Part shown: piece after piece, positions 12,395 through 24,550 of the stretch | Layout of the letters: every line of letters starts with the position of its first letter | How positions within the stretch are numbered: position 1 is the first letter of the stretch | From: Delphinus delphis | Taxonomy: Eukaryota; Chordata; Mammalia; Artiodactyla; Delphinidae | Assembly: GCF_949987515.2 (NCBI RefSeq) | Contig: NC_082703.1 | Coordinates: 14,904,680-14,968,679 of the forward strand | Length of the DNA: 64,000 bases | Direction: 5' to 3' | Program-made: the position numbers and the translations under genes | The notes under the pieces: model-generated | Databases searched by the model: none | Told to the model about the DNA's origin: nothing | What the model saw: only the letters and a program-made list of their open reading frames with translations

Positions 12395-13010
12395 TGGTTG
12401 ATAGGAGAATGGGATTTTAATAGAATGAGCCAGAATGGCCTCTCAGTCGAGGTACCATTTATCAGAGACCTGAATGAAGTGAGGGCGAGAGCCATGTGAC
12501 TATCTGAAAAAAGAGGTTTTCCGAATGAGGGAACAGCAACTGCCAAGGAAGAGCAGAGGTCAGAGTGCATGGAAAGGAGTGAACTGGGGGAAGAATATAA
12601 GAAGGAGACGTAGGAGAGGTAGGTAGGCCCCAGGTCAGGTAAAGGCTTCTTGGCCACAGGATGGATTTTATTCTAAGTGTGAGAGAAAGACACTGGAGGG
12701 TTTTGAGCTGAGGAGTCACGAGACATAATTTATATTTAAAAACATCCCTCAGGCTGCCACGTTTGGAATACCTTACTGGAGGGGGGCAGGGGTACCAGTA
12801 GGGAGGCCAGTTAAGAGGCGATGGTAAGAATACAGGTTGGAGATGATGGCGGCTTGGCCCAGGGCGGTAGCACTGAGGATGGTGGTCGGATTCCACATGC
12901 ATTTTGCAGGGAGAGCTGACGTGATTGGCGGATGGAAGGAACTTGAGGTACGAAGGAAGAGAGAAGTTACCGATGAACTGAGATGAAAAGACAAGTTTTA
13001 TGAGAAAGTG
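12395..13010 (+). repeat. Larger fragment of the same unnamed repeat family
   Basis: It contains 'gagacctgaatgaagtgagg', 'gggaacagcaactgccaagg', 'ggagggttttgagctgagga' and 'ggcttggcccagggcggtag'. All are hallmark words of this old family in mammalian introns. Its open frames on the minus strand are incidental. Confidence 0.6.
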
Positions 13011-13019
13011 AAGAACTTG

Positions 13020-13215
13020 TCGATTTTGGACATGTTACATGATTTTTGGCAAGTTACTTAACCTCTCTGGACATGTTTCCTCATTTGTAAAACAAGGATA
13101 AAACAGGGCTAATAAATCTACTTCAGAATCTACTTCATCGTCTTATGTAAGCATTAAATAACAATGCAAGAGAAGCTCTGAGCAGAGCCCTGCACTGCAT
13201 GTCAGGGGCCCAGCT
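13020..13215 (+). repeat. MIR SINE fragment
   Basis: 'ggcaagttacttaacctctc' followed by 'ctcatttgtaaaacaagga' is the conserved MIR core. Confidence 0.8.
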
Positions 13216-14270
13216 AAAATTAAATATCAGGAAGTTGAGGAAAACACTTCAGTCTTACCTTCTTTCTGAGTTTTAAAATAAAAGCTTAAAAACCTTTGCT
13301 ACAATTTCTTCCATGACCCTTCTTTTGGGGTATGGGTGCTACTGTTGTGGGAGAGAGTGTTAGTTCTAAATGTCAAGTATGCCACGTGTGCTAAAAATAT
13401 AATAATTTTGATGGTGATTGTCATTGAATAAGAAAATTTAGTATAAAAATGATGGTTATTAGAGAGACGTTCTAACTGCAATTAGGAGACTTCAAAGAAG
13501 AGATGGAGTTTATATTTTGAAGAAAAGAACAGAGAGAATTTACAGAATTGCTTGAGGGGAACATATTCCATGAGAAATGATAAAAGTCATTAAAATAAGG
13601 AGAAACATCGATAATCATGTGATTATGAAGAAAATCAACACATGTTTTACAAGCATGGCTTGTTTCCATCTGCATTTCACGTTCTCAAAGAAATGACTTG
13701 TGGTCAACTTAGTAACATGAAAAGAGATCATTTAACTAAGAAAGCTGTAAATTCACCAATATTGTCAGGCAACTTTGAAGAGCCTATTTTCACAATGACA
13801 TTTGAGATCTTCACAATACCATGCAGTGCACTGCTCCCAACTTGTCGATACGATAAGAAGAAAGATTGCTAGGTGGATGGATAAATGCATGCACAGTGGT
13901 CACCTTGCCCTTACTCAGCAGTCTCAACTTTAAAAGTGAATAACCCTCTTTAGTTATGTATCTCTGAGAAAATGTCGAGGGAGAGACACTGATTTTTAAC
14001 ATACATATCATTCTAAAGCATGATGCTTTGCCTACAAAAGACATCTTAGAAATAAAGTATTGCTACTTTACTCATTTAACAGAGAAGAATGAAAAAATAA
14101 AATCAAAACTTATTTTTGCAAATTAATGCTTCCTCCACTTGAGGATAATTATCCACTGTTTGAGGAAAGACTTGCTCTTCAGTGACATTTAAATAGTTGG
14201 TCCCCTAGGCCAGATTTTCCCACTTAATTCCACAGAACCCTTGGTCTTCATGGAAGCCTTCAACGGATTC
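13216..14270. other. No gene or clear repeat
   Basis: AT-rich unique-looking sequence. Short frames only. Confidence 0.4.
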
Positions 14271-14292
14271 TTTTTTTTTTTTTTTTTTTTTT
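14271..14292. repeat. Orphan poly-T tract
   Basis: A run of T bases lies 30 bp left of the next SINE's own T run, with similar flanks (ttc before, ttggt after). It could be the tail of a very short retroposed fragment or a local duplication. Confidence 0.7.
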
Positions 14293-14322
14293 GGTGAAGA
14301 GGAGGTATTCCCTTGGGTGTTC

Positions 14323-14527
14323 TTTTTTTTTTTTTTGGTATGCGGGCCTCTCACCGTTGTGGCCTCTCCCTTTGCGGAGCACAGGCTCCGGTCGCGCAGG
14401 CTCAGTGGCCATGGCTCACGGGGCCTAGCTGCTCCGCGGCATGTGGGGTGTTCCCGGACCGGGGCACGAACCCGTGTCCCCTGCATCGGCAGGCGGACTC
14501 TCAACCACTGTGCCACCAGGGAAGCCC
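14323..14527 (-). repeat. CHR-type tRNA-derived SINE, short form
   Basis: Same structure as the copy at 7.8 kb: T run, 'ggtatgcgggcctctcacc', CpG-rich body, tRNA-like head ending 'ccaccagggaagccc'. Target duplications are unclear because of the neighbouring T tract. Confidence 0.95.
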
Positions 14528-14844
14528 CTAAGCATTTCTTAATATAGGTTATTGTGAAAATATTATTTCTGAATATTTCTTTTTTGCTTCCTCTAATTCT
14601 CAGACAGACTCTCCTTCCATTTTTTATCCTCATCACCTACCTAAGCGGCATCTGTACCCAATACAGGCCCAGAACAGGCATAAATGAACTTGACATTCAT
14701 TGTCACCTTTAAACAGATACTTAATTACATTTAGCTCAAAAAGCAATGCTAAAATGAAATATTATTTATTATTTACAAGCTTCATTCCAACCCTTATTTA
14801 TCTAGTCTTTGCGTAATTCTATTAATAATTTTAAAACTCTTCAT

Positions 14845-14962
14845 GATGTACTTATATATGAAATATACAAATTTATATATGTATATGACCATGTATATAT
14901 ATATGGACACATATATTTATGTGTATCTATATATGCATATTTATATATATATAAATTTGACT
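14845..14962. repeat. AT-rich low-complexity (TATA/TATG) tract
   Basis: Irregular TATATA and TATG units with no fixed period. Confidence 0.8.
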
Positions 14963-15054
14963 TTGTTAATATCTATACTATTTACATTTGTGTTTTTTTA
15001 AAGTAAATATTTTATGACTTTTATAGTACTTGAAAAATTCTCTTCTATATTGGG

Positions 15055-15357
15055 TATTCTTATATACTATTGGTGGGTGTGTAATACATGTTGAACAGTT
15101 TGGCCACATAAGATGTGCATATCTTACTATGAAATTCCATCCTTAGATGAATTACTGTGTCATAGAGAAACTTCTATACATATGTACACAGAGGTGTAAA
15201 CAATAGTATTCATTCCTAATAGCAAGTGCTTGTAATAGTGCATAACTGGAAACAACCTAAATGCCTTCCAACAGGAGGATGAATAAGTAAATTACGGCAC
15301 ATTCATATAATAGTAGTAAGAATAAATGATCTTTCTGTTTCAACATGAATAATATAA
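15055..15357 (+). repeat. Older LINE-1 3' fragment
   Basis: 'tattggtgggtgtgtaatac', 'gcataactggaaacaaccta' and 'ccttccaacaggaggatga' are the end of L1 ORF2 in diverged form. The younger L1 begins directly after it, so this is a separate, older insertion. Confidence 0.65.
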
Positions 15358-15358
15358 T

Positions 15359-16890
15359 TCAGAGGAAAACATAGGCAGAACGCTCTTTGCCATAAATCTT
15401 GGCAATATTTTTTTTTGATGTGTCTCCAAAAGCAAAGGAAATAAAAGCAAAAATAAACAAATGGGACCTAATTAAACTTAAAAGCTTTTGCATAGCTTTT
15501 AAGCTATGCATCAACAAAACAAAAAGACAACATAATGAAAGGGAGAAAATATTTGCAAATGATATGACTGATAAGGGGTTAACACTCAACATATATAAAC
15601 AGCTCATACAACTCAACATCAAAACAAAAACAAAACCAAGCAACCTGATTAAAAAATGGGCAGAAGACCTGAATAGACATTTTGCCAAAGAGGAAATGTA
15701 GATGGCCAATAGGCACATGAAAAGATGTTCAACATTGCTAGTCATCAGGGAAATGCAAATCAAAACCACAAGATATCACCTTACACCTTCGGAATGGCTA
15801 TCATCAAAAAGAACATAAAAAACAAATGTTGGCAACGATGTGGAGAAAAGGAAACCCCTATACACAGTGTTGGTGGGAATGTAAATTGATGCAGCCACTG
15901 TGGAAAACAGCATGGAGAGTTCTCAAAAAACTGAAAATGGGGGACTTCCCTGGTGGCGCAGTGGTTAAGAATCCACCTGCCAATGCAGGTTCAAGCCCTG
16001 ATCCAGGAAGATCCCACATGCCATGGAGCAACTAAACCCATGCGCCACAACTACTGAGCCTGCACTCTAGGGCCCGTGAGCCACAACTACTGAGCTCACG
16101 TGCCACAACTACTGAAACTCGTGCGCCTAGAGCCCGTGCTCCACAACAAGAGAAGCCACCGCAATAAGAAGCCCGAGCACTGCAACAAAGAGTAGCCCCC
16201 GCTCTCTGCAACTAGAGAAAGCTGGCACACAGAACGAAGACCCAACGCAGCCAAAAATAAAAAACAAAAACAAAAAACTGAAAATGGAAATAACATATGA
16301 CCCAACAATTCCACTCCTGAGTATATATCCAGAAAAAAACAAAAACAGTAATTAAAAAAGATACATGCACCCCAGTGTTCATAGCAGCATTACTTACAAT
16401 TGTCAAGATGTGGAAGCAACCTAAGTGTCCATCAACAAATGAACGGATAAAGAATCTGTGGTATATATATACAGTAGAATGCTACTCAGCCATAAGAAAG
16501 AATAAAATTTTGCCATTTGCAACAACATGGATGGACTTGGATGGTATTATGCTAAGTGAAATAAGTCAGACAGAGAATGACAAATACTGTATGATATCAC
16601 TTATATGTGGAATCAAAAAAAAACCCACAACAAACTAGTGAATATAACAAAAAAGAAACAGACTCACAGATATAGAGAACAAACTAGTGGTTACCAGGGG
16701 GGACATACAAACTATTAAGTATAAAATAAGCTACAAGGATATATTGTAAAACATAGGGAATATAGACACCATTTTATAATAACTATAAATGAAGTATAAC
16801 CTTTGAAAATTGTGAATCACTACACTGCACACCTGTATATAATATTGTACATCAACTGTATTTCAATAAAAATTTAATTGATAAAAAATA
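15359..16890 (+). repeat. LINE-1, 5'-truncated, interrupted by a SINE
   Basis: It carries the C-terminal part of L1 ORF2. A continuous frame at 15399-15701 translates with the L1 motif [13 protein letters not shown] and ends in [14 protein letters not shown]. After the SINE at 15941-16271 the ORF2 end resumes (a frame at 16375-16638 with WYIYTVECYSAIRKNK). The 3' UTR ends in 'tttcaataaaaattt'. Frames are broken, so it is inactive. Confidence 0.85.
15941..16271 (+). repeat. CHR-type SINE, long form, nested in LINE-1
   Basis: It starts 'gggacttccctggtggcgca' (tRNA-like head) and continues through repeated 'ccacaactactgag' units to 'cgcagccaaaaataaaa'. A perfect 16-bp duplication (aaaaaactgaaaatgg) flanks it at 15925-15940 and 16272-16287 and is itself L1 sequence. 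The SINE therefore arrived after the L1. Confidence 0.97.
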
Positions 16891-16912
16891 TAATCAAAAA
16901 TATAATTCTGAG

Positions 16913-17107
16913 GGCTTCCCTGGTGGTGCAGTGGTTGAGAGTGTGCCTGCCGATGCAGGGGACATGGGTTCGTGCCCCGGTCCGGGAAGATTCCACATGC
17001 TGCGGAGCAGCTGGACCCATGAGCCATGGCCACTGAGCCTGCGCATCTGGAGCCTGTGCTCCGCAACGGGAGAGGCCACAACAGTGAGAGGCCCACGTAC
17101 CACAAAA

Positions 17108-17177
<70 letters not shown>
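16913..17177 (+). repeat. CHR-type SINE, short form, with (TA)n tail
   Basis: tRNA-like head 'ggcttccctggtggtgcagt', B-box region 'gggttcgtgccccggtcc', CpG-rich body, A run, then a long (TA)n. The 9-bp repeat aattctgag flanks it at 16904-16912 and 17178-17186. Confidence 0.95.
17115..17177. repeat. (TA)n microsatellite grown from a SINE tail
   Basis: About 30 TA units follow directly on the A run of the SINE and stop at its target duplication. Confidence 0.95.
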
Positions 17178-17181
<4 letters not shown>

Positions 17182-17186
17182 CTGAG

Positions 17187-18099
17187 CAAAATGTGTTGCA
17201 GAAGGATATTTGCAGTATGGTCCCACTTAAAACTTCTAAATGTGCAAAACAATAATTACTATTGTTTTGGGTTACTTACATACGTAGTAAGAGTACAAAA
17301 CCAGCACGGGAATGATTAAATCCTAAATTCAGGATTGGAATTTCAGGGGGAGTTGGGAAGGAAGTGGAGGGAGGGAATGGGATCCAGGAGGGGCATGCAG
17401 TAATTTTAAATTAAAAATGTTAAAACAGTAGCTTTAATGTTTTATTACTTTAGTTAGTGGTTGATACATGGGTTTCTTGTATGTCTAAAATATTTAATAA
17501 TGATAATCTTGCTATTAGTTAATTGATAACATATCTAAAGATGTTTTTGGACAAAAGAGTTTTGGAAAGCAAAGGTACTGATTTCAAATGTTACCTGAAC
17601 TCTTTCTAATCAAAAACACGAGTATGTTATGAAAACAGCAACTTAAAGCCACATGAGACACTGTGATCAAATGTCCCAGGGTAGGACTGCATGGACCATT
17701 AGCTAAAGCAACCTCACCTTCATTTTACAAAAGCAATTAGTACATGCTTCAGTCTTCAAAGTGAGCAAGGATTACCTACTCTTAAAAAGTTAATAAAAGC
17801 ACTTGGCTTTTGACCCTTTGAGCTCAGCTGGTCCAAGATCTGGGTCAGCTTTTTTCCACTGTAATAAAAGTTGCAAAATGTCATTTTCCTAGACTCCTTT
17901 TAAAAGCAGAGACGTTACATAAGTTATTGTGATTCAAAAGCATGCACTTTTATGTAGAGACAAGTGGATAGCTCATGTCATGGTGTTTTATTAATCAGTT
18001 AAAATACTTTAAGTCTGAGTAGGGAGAAGAATATGGAACAAGGACAAGAAAGCAGGCACACACAGGACAAATTATGCATTCTGAGCTGACTCAACTCAG
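17187..18099. other. No gene or clear repeat
   Basis: Unique-looking AT-rich sequence; no coding frame supported. Confidence 0.4.
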
Positions 18100-18430
18100 T
18101 AGCTCACTTTCAGTGCAAATTGGGTAAAGAAAAAGAGCAGACAGTCACAAAATCAGCTGGAGTCGGGGTCTGTGTGGGTCGGTGGTGGGATTAATGAGCA
18201 CGGAAGGCCACGGAAGGTTCACTCCGGGAATACTTCACGGGCAAAGTGGGAGTTGTGCTCTGGGTCACAGAAATCAAAACATTTTCTGCGAACTGACCTC
18301 ACAAGAATGGGAACTCGGAATGTGTGTGGCGGTGGCTGAGAAGGTGGGTGCGCTGTTTTGACCCATCCATCCTGGTGGCATCAGCGGGCGGGGGTTTACC
18401 CTCACCTCCCCGTTAGGGCCCTTCCCAGAC
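18100..18430. promoter_or_regulatory. CpG-enriched unique block, possible intronic regulatory element
   Basis: About a dozen CpGs in 330 bp (for example near 18160-18240 and 18330-18420) stand out from the CpG-poor surroundings. It holds short direct repeats (cacggaaggc/cacggaaggt at 18199-18217; gggtc spaced units near 18165-18180) and a GC-rich 'agcgggcggggg' box near 18383. No repeat family or coding frame was recognised. Function is inference from composition only. Confidence 0.25.
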
Positions 18431-20025
18431 TCCATTTTCTTATTTTCCTTTCTTTCTTTTTTTTAAAAAAATTAAATGTTTATTTTTTCCCCTTTCCCAG
18501 CTTATTAACACTTGGCTCTGATGTGGCAGCTAATCCTTGGGGTATGAGCAGAGTGGCCAGTCACAGACTGTTGTTACTGTCTTAAATGGGGCAAAAGGGC
18601 ATTTACGATAGATTTTCAGGCTCCGCTTTGAAATCATTTTTCTGAGGTTTACCCTCCATGTTTACCTTCAGTTGTGCAATGATTATCCTGTGCCAAAGAG
18701 CTTTGGCTGGAAACACAGCCTGGGTTTTAAGTCATCAATTTATATGTATCACTGAAGGAAACTTTCCCTGTTCTTACCCTAGCCAAAAAAGAAGAAGAAA
18801 GAATCAATATTATGCACAAGATGTCGTACGTAAGTTGGAATTCATTACTGAACGTATATTTTATAAATTTACAATATCCTATGTGTAACATTTCCAGTGT
18901 TGTTCTCATAGTATTGCTATCAGTGCCATCTGCATACAAAGGACACAAGGCAAACACTTTGGGTTGTCTTGTCACCCCTCTACATTTTCCACCCTGGTGC
19001 TCCTGGCTGCAGGCAAGTTTTGTTGGTGTTTGGTTGCATGTGGTCTATAGCCCCAGCATAAAAGAAAGGGCCTCAGTCTTTCCCTATAACTCAGTGGCAC
19101 AATATTCCACTCTGTTGGGTTCTGGCTCTTAAATAAGCCCTCTGCATAGTTCCAATAAATCAATAACTCTTAGAATACGAAAATCTACCCACATAAAATA
19201 AGACTTGAGAAGGCCTGGTATCATACTCATACCCACATTGCTCTGGGTTTGGTTCCATCACTCCCTTCTCACCCCCATTGGTTTGTCATCTCATTTGTCC
19301 ACCCAGGAGCTACACATGAGTCAACATGCGCGTGCTAATTTCATTTGGCTGGAATTCACTAAATGAAATTCTAGCTTCTTGTAATAGCACAAAGGAAAGA
19401 TGTTTCTATTGCAGTCTGAAAGTTACATGTTCTAACTTGTTTCCATCAGTGAAAACTTATAGTCCAAAGTCTGCCTTATCTGAGTTGAAAAGCAATACAT
19501 TTGATGGCATCCTTTTCAACCTGAGATGGGGTTCGTTTTCAAAAGTTTTACTTTAAATATAGCATATTGTAAAGGTATATTAGGAATGTCCTTACTCATC
19601 TGGTTTAGTTCTCTTTTTTTTTGCCAGATGTTTATGTTGGTGAGAAACCAATAACACTGTCTAGACCTCTAGGATATAGTAATCAAGCACGAATGGAAAA
19701 CATTCAGAGGTCACACTTCAATCTGGACCTACAACATCCTGCTATTCAAAACCAGATTAGAGATGATGGCTCATGATAAACGGAACCACACTGAATGCTG
19801 AGTCAGTGATTTGAGAGTTGTCTGCAAAAAACTAAATATGTCACAAAAAATCTGAAAGATAAAACAAAGTCTAGACATCATTAAACGAGTTGAACCCCTG
19901 CCCCCACTCCAAGTTGTCAACAACCAGATGCTACATTGTGACTTTTACATCGGCATCCTGTAAATCAGGACTCCTTAATCTTTTATGAAGAGAGGTTCCC
20001 TGAAGTCATGGCTTCCTGAGGGTGG
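18431..20025. other. No gene or clear repeat
   Basis: Unique-looking sequence with short frames on both strands. Nothing with domain features. Confidence 0.4.
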
Positions 20026-20052
20026 GGGTGTGTGTGTGTGTGTGTGTGTGCA
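20026..20052. repeat. (TG)n microsatellite
   Basis: About 12 TG units after a short G run. Confidence 0.9.
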
Positions 20053-22830
20053 CAACTGCCTAGATGTGTTCATACTAATAATAAATCCTCTAAAGAGACA
20101 GAGAGGGAAGAGAGAGAAAAGTGATTTGTGGTGTTAGGATGTTCAGAGATCACCAGGCGAGATTTTCAGCAAGCAATAATATGCCATGGGTTTTTTGGCT
20201 ATGTCCTGCTGATTTCCATTGTCTAGAAGTTGTTAATTTGTTTTTTATTAATAGTGTTTCAGTTCTTGACTGAAATAGTTTACTGATTGGAGATTCCTGC
20301 AGGAGAGGATCAAAACTGACACCCCTCTGTCAGGATACTGAGTTCAACCCAAAGATATTTTTACTGTCAAATAATGAGGAGACTGGGTCAGTATCTCAGC
20401 AAGTCATAAAAATGGCCTTCTGCTCTCTCCATTTCCTGGCTGCCACTCTCAAGCTCTTATTGAACTTTCGACCTGGAACACATCTGTGTTATACTGAATG
20501 CAAGATGTGGGTCAATAACTGTCTCAAAAAATGGCAAACCTTACTGCTTCCCAGCCTATACTGGAGTAAAATAATGGTGGAGTCCTTTATGCTTTTATTT
20601 TTATTCACTGGAGGAAGCAACCAGGTGAAATCAGTCCAGTTACTAGCATGAGAATTGTTTCAAATGTTGAGAAACATCCAAATAACTTACCTGGCTGAAC
20701 ATACCAACGCTAATGTGAAAAACATTTTCAATATGTAATCCCTGTATTTACCACCCTCCTGGCATACACACATACACACACACCCTACTACCGTCACATC
20801 CTCATAGTGACACAGAGGCTCTTCTCTGCAATGATTCAAATGTTTTCATTTCCATGTGAAATAATGAGAAAGTGATAATTATGACTTGAAAAGTTAGTTA
20901 CGTCAAGGAAATTTTCACTTATAAATAATGTTCATTGGGATACAAATGAGCATGAATACCAAAGTACAGAAAAACCAGTAATGATGAAATAGTGTGGATA
21001 TCCTTTGTTACAATGAACTTGGGTCAGCAGTCAGTTCCTGCTGAAGAGAGGAGAGAGGGAGAAAGGTAAAGAGGGAGGAGGGAGGGAAGGAAGGAGGGGG
21101 GACAGACACTGGCTCAGCAAGTACCTTAGGGTATCTGTCACACCATGCCTTAGAGGCTAGTTTTCTCTGTAGGTTACTTCTTTCCTGCCAAATAGACTCT
21201 AGACTACTGAAGTTCGGAGACAGTTTTGAATTTATCTCTATCTTTTCTACCACATAGCATTATACTCAGTGCACAATCAATATTAGCTAATTTGTAGTTA
21301 GTACAAGGTTATGCCCATCCAATATAAAAACCCTCTGTTACTCTTTGCTTCAGTGGATGCTGTCTGCCTTCTTGATTGTACAGTGTCTGAGCCACGTCTC
21401 ACGTTTTCTCTGTTTCTAAGGACCCTTATTTGAAAATGAAACGTTCAACCTTAAAAACTTTCCTGCTTTCTTTCATCCTTTGGCCTCTCTATCTGGGAAC
21501 AGTAAGATGCCACAATTAACTATATTCTTTGGAATACATTAGTGAAGTCACTTCTAAGAAAAACAAGGCCATGATATATGAACATATTGTCAGTATTCAA
21601 AACATGCTTTAATTAAAATGTGGAAGCTGATAAAAGAAGTACTAATACAAATCATATTTTCTTTGGTGATTTTCTCATTGATTTAATTAACCTTTGCATT
21701 CAGTAGATAATTGATTTTCAAACTACTGAAAGCAATCTAGAATGTCACTGATCTGAAATGAACTAGAATTTTTTGAGATCATTTTATATATATGAAAATA
21801 TAGAATTGCTTCACTATGATTGAATACTTAATCCTCAAATTCTATTATCTCAAGTATTTTTCTGCTCAGAGTGTGACAGAACCTTGGTGACTGGTAAACA
21901 TTTAAGAATATAATAATTATGTCATAGTTTTAATAACTCATCTATCATTTTTCTTTTTTAAAAAAAGATCCAAAATAGGAATATCTCTCAAAGTTATTAT
22001 GGGCAGAAAAGATGTCCTTACTTCCAGATTGGTTCCATAAGAAATTCTGTGAAATAACAAAAGACTTAGGACAATCTATTTCAGGTCTATAGCCCATGTA
22101 TATTGAGATCTGAGACCTATCTTGGCAATAAACTTTAGTTCATTCTGATTTCTGAATCAGTCAAAAAAAGCACCCTGTTTTAGATAGTAATATATTTTAA
22201 ACTTTAGTACACTTCAGCTCTGTAAAAAGGTCAGTATCTCCTCTTAAAACAATGATTAAAGATATGACCTCATAGCACTTTGGAAGTAACAAGTTTTTGT
22301 CCCATAAAAAGAATGGCCAGTTCTTTAGGAAAGATGCACTCATCTGTCTGATCCTTCTTTGCAGAGAGGGTCTCCCTGGCTCCACGGGGGCACCCACCGA
22401 TGGTCTGATTTACTGATTTATGTTTACAGGTTAATCTGCTCATGAGAGGAGCTGGGCCCACAGGGATGCGCAGAGCAGTTTAAACGTGTTTCTCAACCTT
22501 TATGCTCATGTCCCGTCCCTCCCACCCACCCAAGATTTCTCTATCTTCAGGATTTTGTAAGATGCAGTTTGCACTATGAAAACAATAAATCAATCGTGTA
22601 TATTTTTAAAAGCTACAAGTGCTCTTCCCATCACTGCCCCTTCCAAGTGTGTCTTTTCTCATCCCCCCCGAGAGTCACTGGTTTAAAGATCAAATCAGTG
22701 ATGAGCTTCAGACTCCCCTCAGTGTCCAAGAGACACTGTATAGTTCTTCCTTAATAACATGGGGCTCACACTGCCCAAGCTGGGCCCCTCTTAAATTCAA
22801 AGGTAGAATTCAGATGTCATCTTCGTGGCT
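20053..22830. other. No gene; small simple repeats only
   Basis: Unique-looking AT-rich sequence. It contains a short CA tract (20765-20785) and a purine GGGA/GGAA tract (21037-21105). No exon recognised. Confidence 0.4.
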
Positions 22831-22925
22831 GGCAGATAAGGACTGTGTCTGTCTTATTTGTCCTTTGGTGCCTAGCACAGTGTTTTGTGTACGATAGGTT
22901 CTCAATAAATATTTGTGAGATTAAT
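22831..22925 (+). repeat. L2 LINE 3' end
   Basis: 'ggcagataaggactgtgtct', 'tgcctagcacagtgttttg' and 'ctcaataaatatttgtgaga' are a good match to the L2 tail. Confidence 0.8.
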
Positions 22926-23017
22926 TAATAATTATGGGCAGATTTGGATGTTACTGAGTTTTGTCCGTGGACACCCACGAATGGATTTTTAAGGTATTGT
23001 CAAAAAATACCCTAGCT

Positions 23018-23158
23018 TAAATGGGGATAAAAATAGCAGTCTATACCTCTCAGGATTATTTTGAAGATTAAATGGGAAAATGCCTTTAGAGCTCTCAGCA
23101 CAGATTCTGGCACTTAGTAGGCAATCAAATGACAAATTAATTATTGTTATGATATTAT
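23018..23158 (+). repeat. MIR SINE 3' half
   Basis: 'aaatggggataaaaatagca', 'gattaaatgggaaaatgcc' and 'ctggcacttagtaggcaatc' follow the MIR 3' half. Confidence 0.7.
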
Positions 23159-24349
23159 TTGTCATAAAGAATGCATCCAATGATAATAACCACCTACGGC
23201 TGGGTGTCATGTTTAGTTCATATTACAAAACAATTTAGTTTGTATTAGCTGCTTAGTCTTTGGCTGTGCCTGAGAAAAGCAACAGTAGCACTATAGTTGT
23301 GAGTTTGATTATTAAAGGGATGTGTAACTTTGGTTTTCTTCCATGGTTAGGTGTTCATCAATAATTCCAACCAAATGCTTCAAAAATATCAGTGGTTGTT
23401 CACAAGCAATGCGGGAAGAGCAGAGAAGGATCAATGCAAACCCATCATCATCACAAATAAACGGCTCCAGCACATGCCTTCTGGACAGCACATCCTCTTT
23501 CTTCAAGAATGGCAGATTATTATTAAGTGACGGGAACCAGAAATTGAAAAACACATACAATGGCAAGCTTAACTTCAATCTACTCCTTAATCATTTCTCT
23601 GGAATAGAGACCTTCCAGTGGAATGTTCTTTTAAATCCAGTTTCGGCTTCATGATATAGCTTCTGATGCTTAGGCCGACCTGTGACTAATATATCCGTTC
23701 TATTAAGCCTTTGACTTTGGACACATCCCATTTGTGTAATTATAGTGACCTTTGGCAAACTATGCAGACTGTTCCTACATACGATTTTAAGTGAAGTAAG
23801 TGACAGAAGTTTTGCTCCAGAAACAGAGGCGTGCGAAATATCCCTTCAAGTGGCAGCCTTGGTGTTGAACACACTCCTTCCCATCCCAGAGCTGGGCCAC
23901 GTGCTTGAAATCTCACCTGCTGGTACCGCTGCTCTGTCCCATGTTTGCCTTCATCTACAGAGCAATTTTCAAAGCAGGTTCCAACTCGCTTGGGAAGACT
24001 CTCAGATATCGTATACCTAGCCTGACAAAGTCATATGCGAGGACTGATTCCCTCATCAATGTGCAAAAACAGTTATTCTCTAGTCACTTCATTTTGGATT
24101 TCAACACGGTCTGCACAAAAGTCACCTTCATTAGATTCTTCTTTGTTTTGCCCCGCAGGTACAGAAGTAAATCCCATTTCCATTGAAATGTTACCTTTTC
24201 TTTTCATTTTTTTGGACTTGTTGAACTACTTTTGACCAAAAGGCTTAGGCAAGTTATAGGAGTGTCACACTATAGTGGTGAAGCTTCCTTGCAAGCAGGG
24301 CATAAGGAAAAGAGAAGTCAGACCAACCAAAACTGATGGAGGGTTTACT
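23159..24349. other. Repeat-free unique block, no gene seen
   Basis: No repeat family recognised over about 1.2 kb. It contains scattered CpG and motif-like words such as 'gtgacctttggcaaa' near 23747. Open frames at 23343-23654 and 23745-24020 (plus strand) lack domain features. It may be partly conserved non-coding DNA. Confidence 0.3.
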
Positions 24350-24550
24350 TTCGCCAATGACTTTTCTGAGTACTTTGCATAGTAGCTCATATGGTCCTTA
24401 AAATAATTTCATGACACAGGTACTATTTTCATCCTTTTTATATTGGTGAGGAACAGACCTGCCCAAAGTTACCCAGTACAAGAACCAGGATTCAAACCCA
24501 GGCAGTCTGATGTCACAGCCAGCTCTCTCAGCCACTATAGTATATTTCCT
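24350..24550 (-). repeat. MIR SINE
   Basis: Reversed MIR order: 'cacaggtactattttcatcc', 'gaaccaggattcaaaccca', then 'tctctcagccactatag'. Confidence 0.75.

Noticed and set aside
12462..12902. Minus-strand 146-codon frame
   Set aside because: It lies across an ancient repeat on the opposite strand; no protein features.
15941..16015. tRNA gene candidate at the SINE head
   Set aside because: It has box B-like text but is the tRNA-derived head of a SINE with target duplications; it is not a functional tRNA gene.
16863..17319. Overlapping frames with Tyr-Ile repeats on both strands
   Set aside because: Translation of the (TA)n tail of a SINE.
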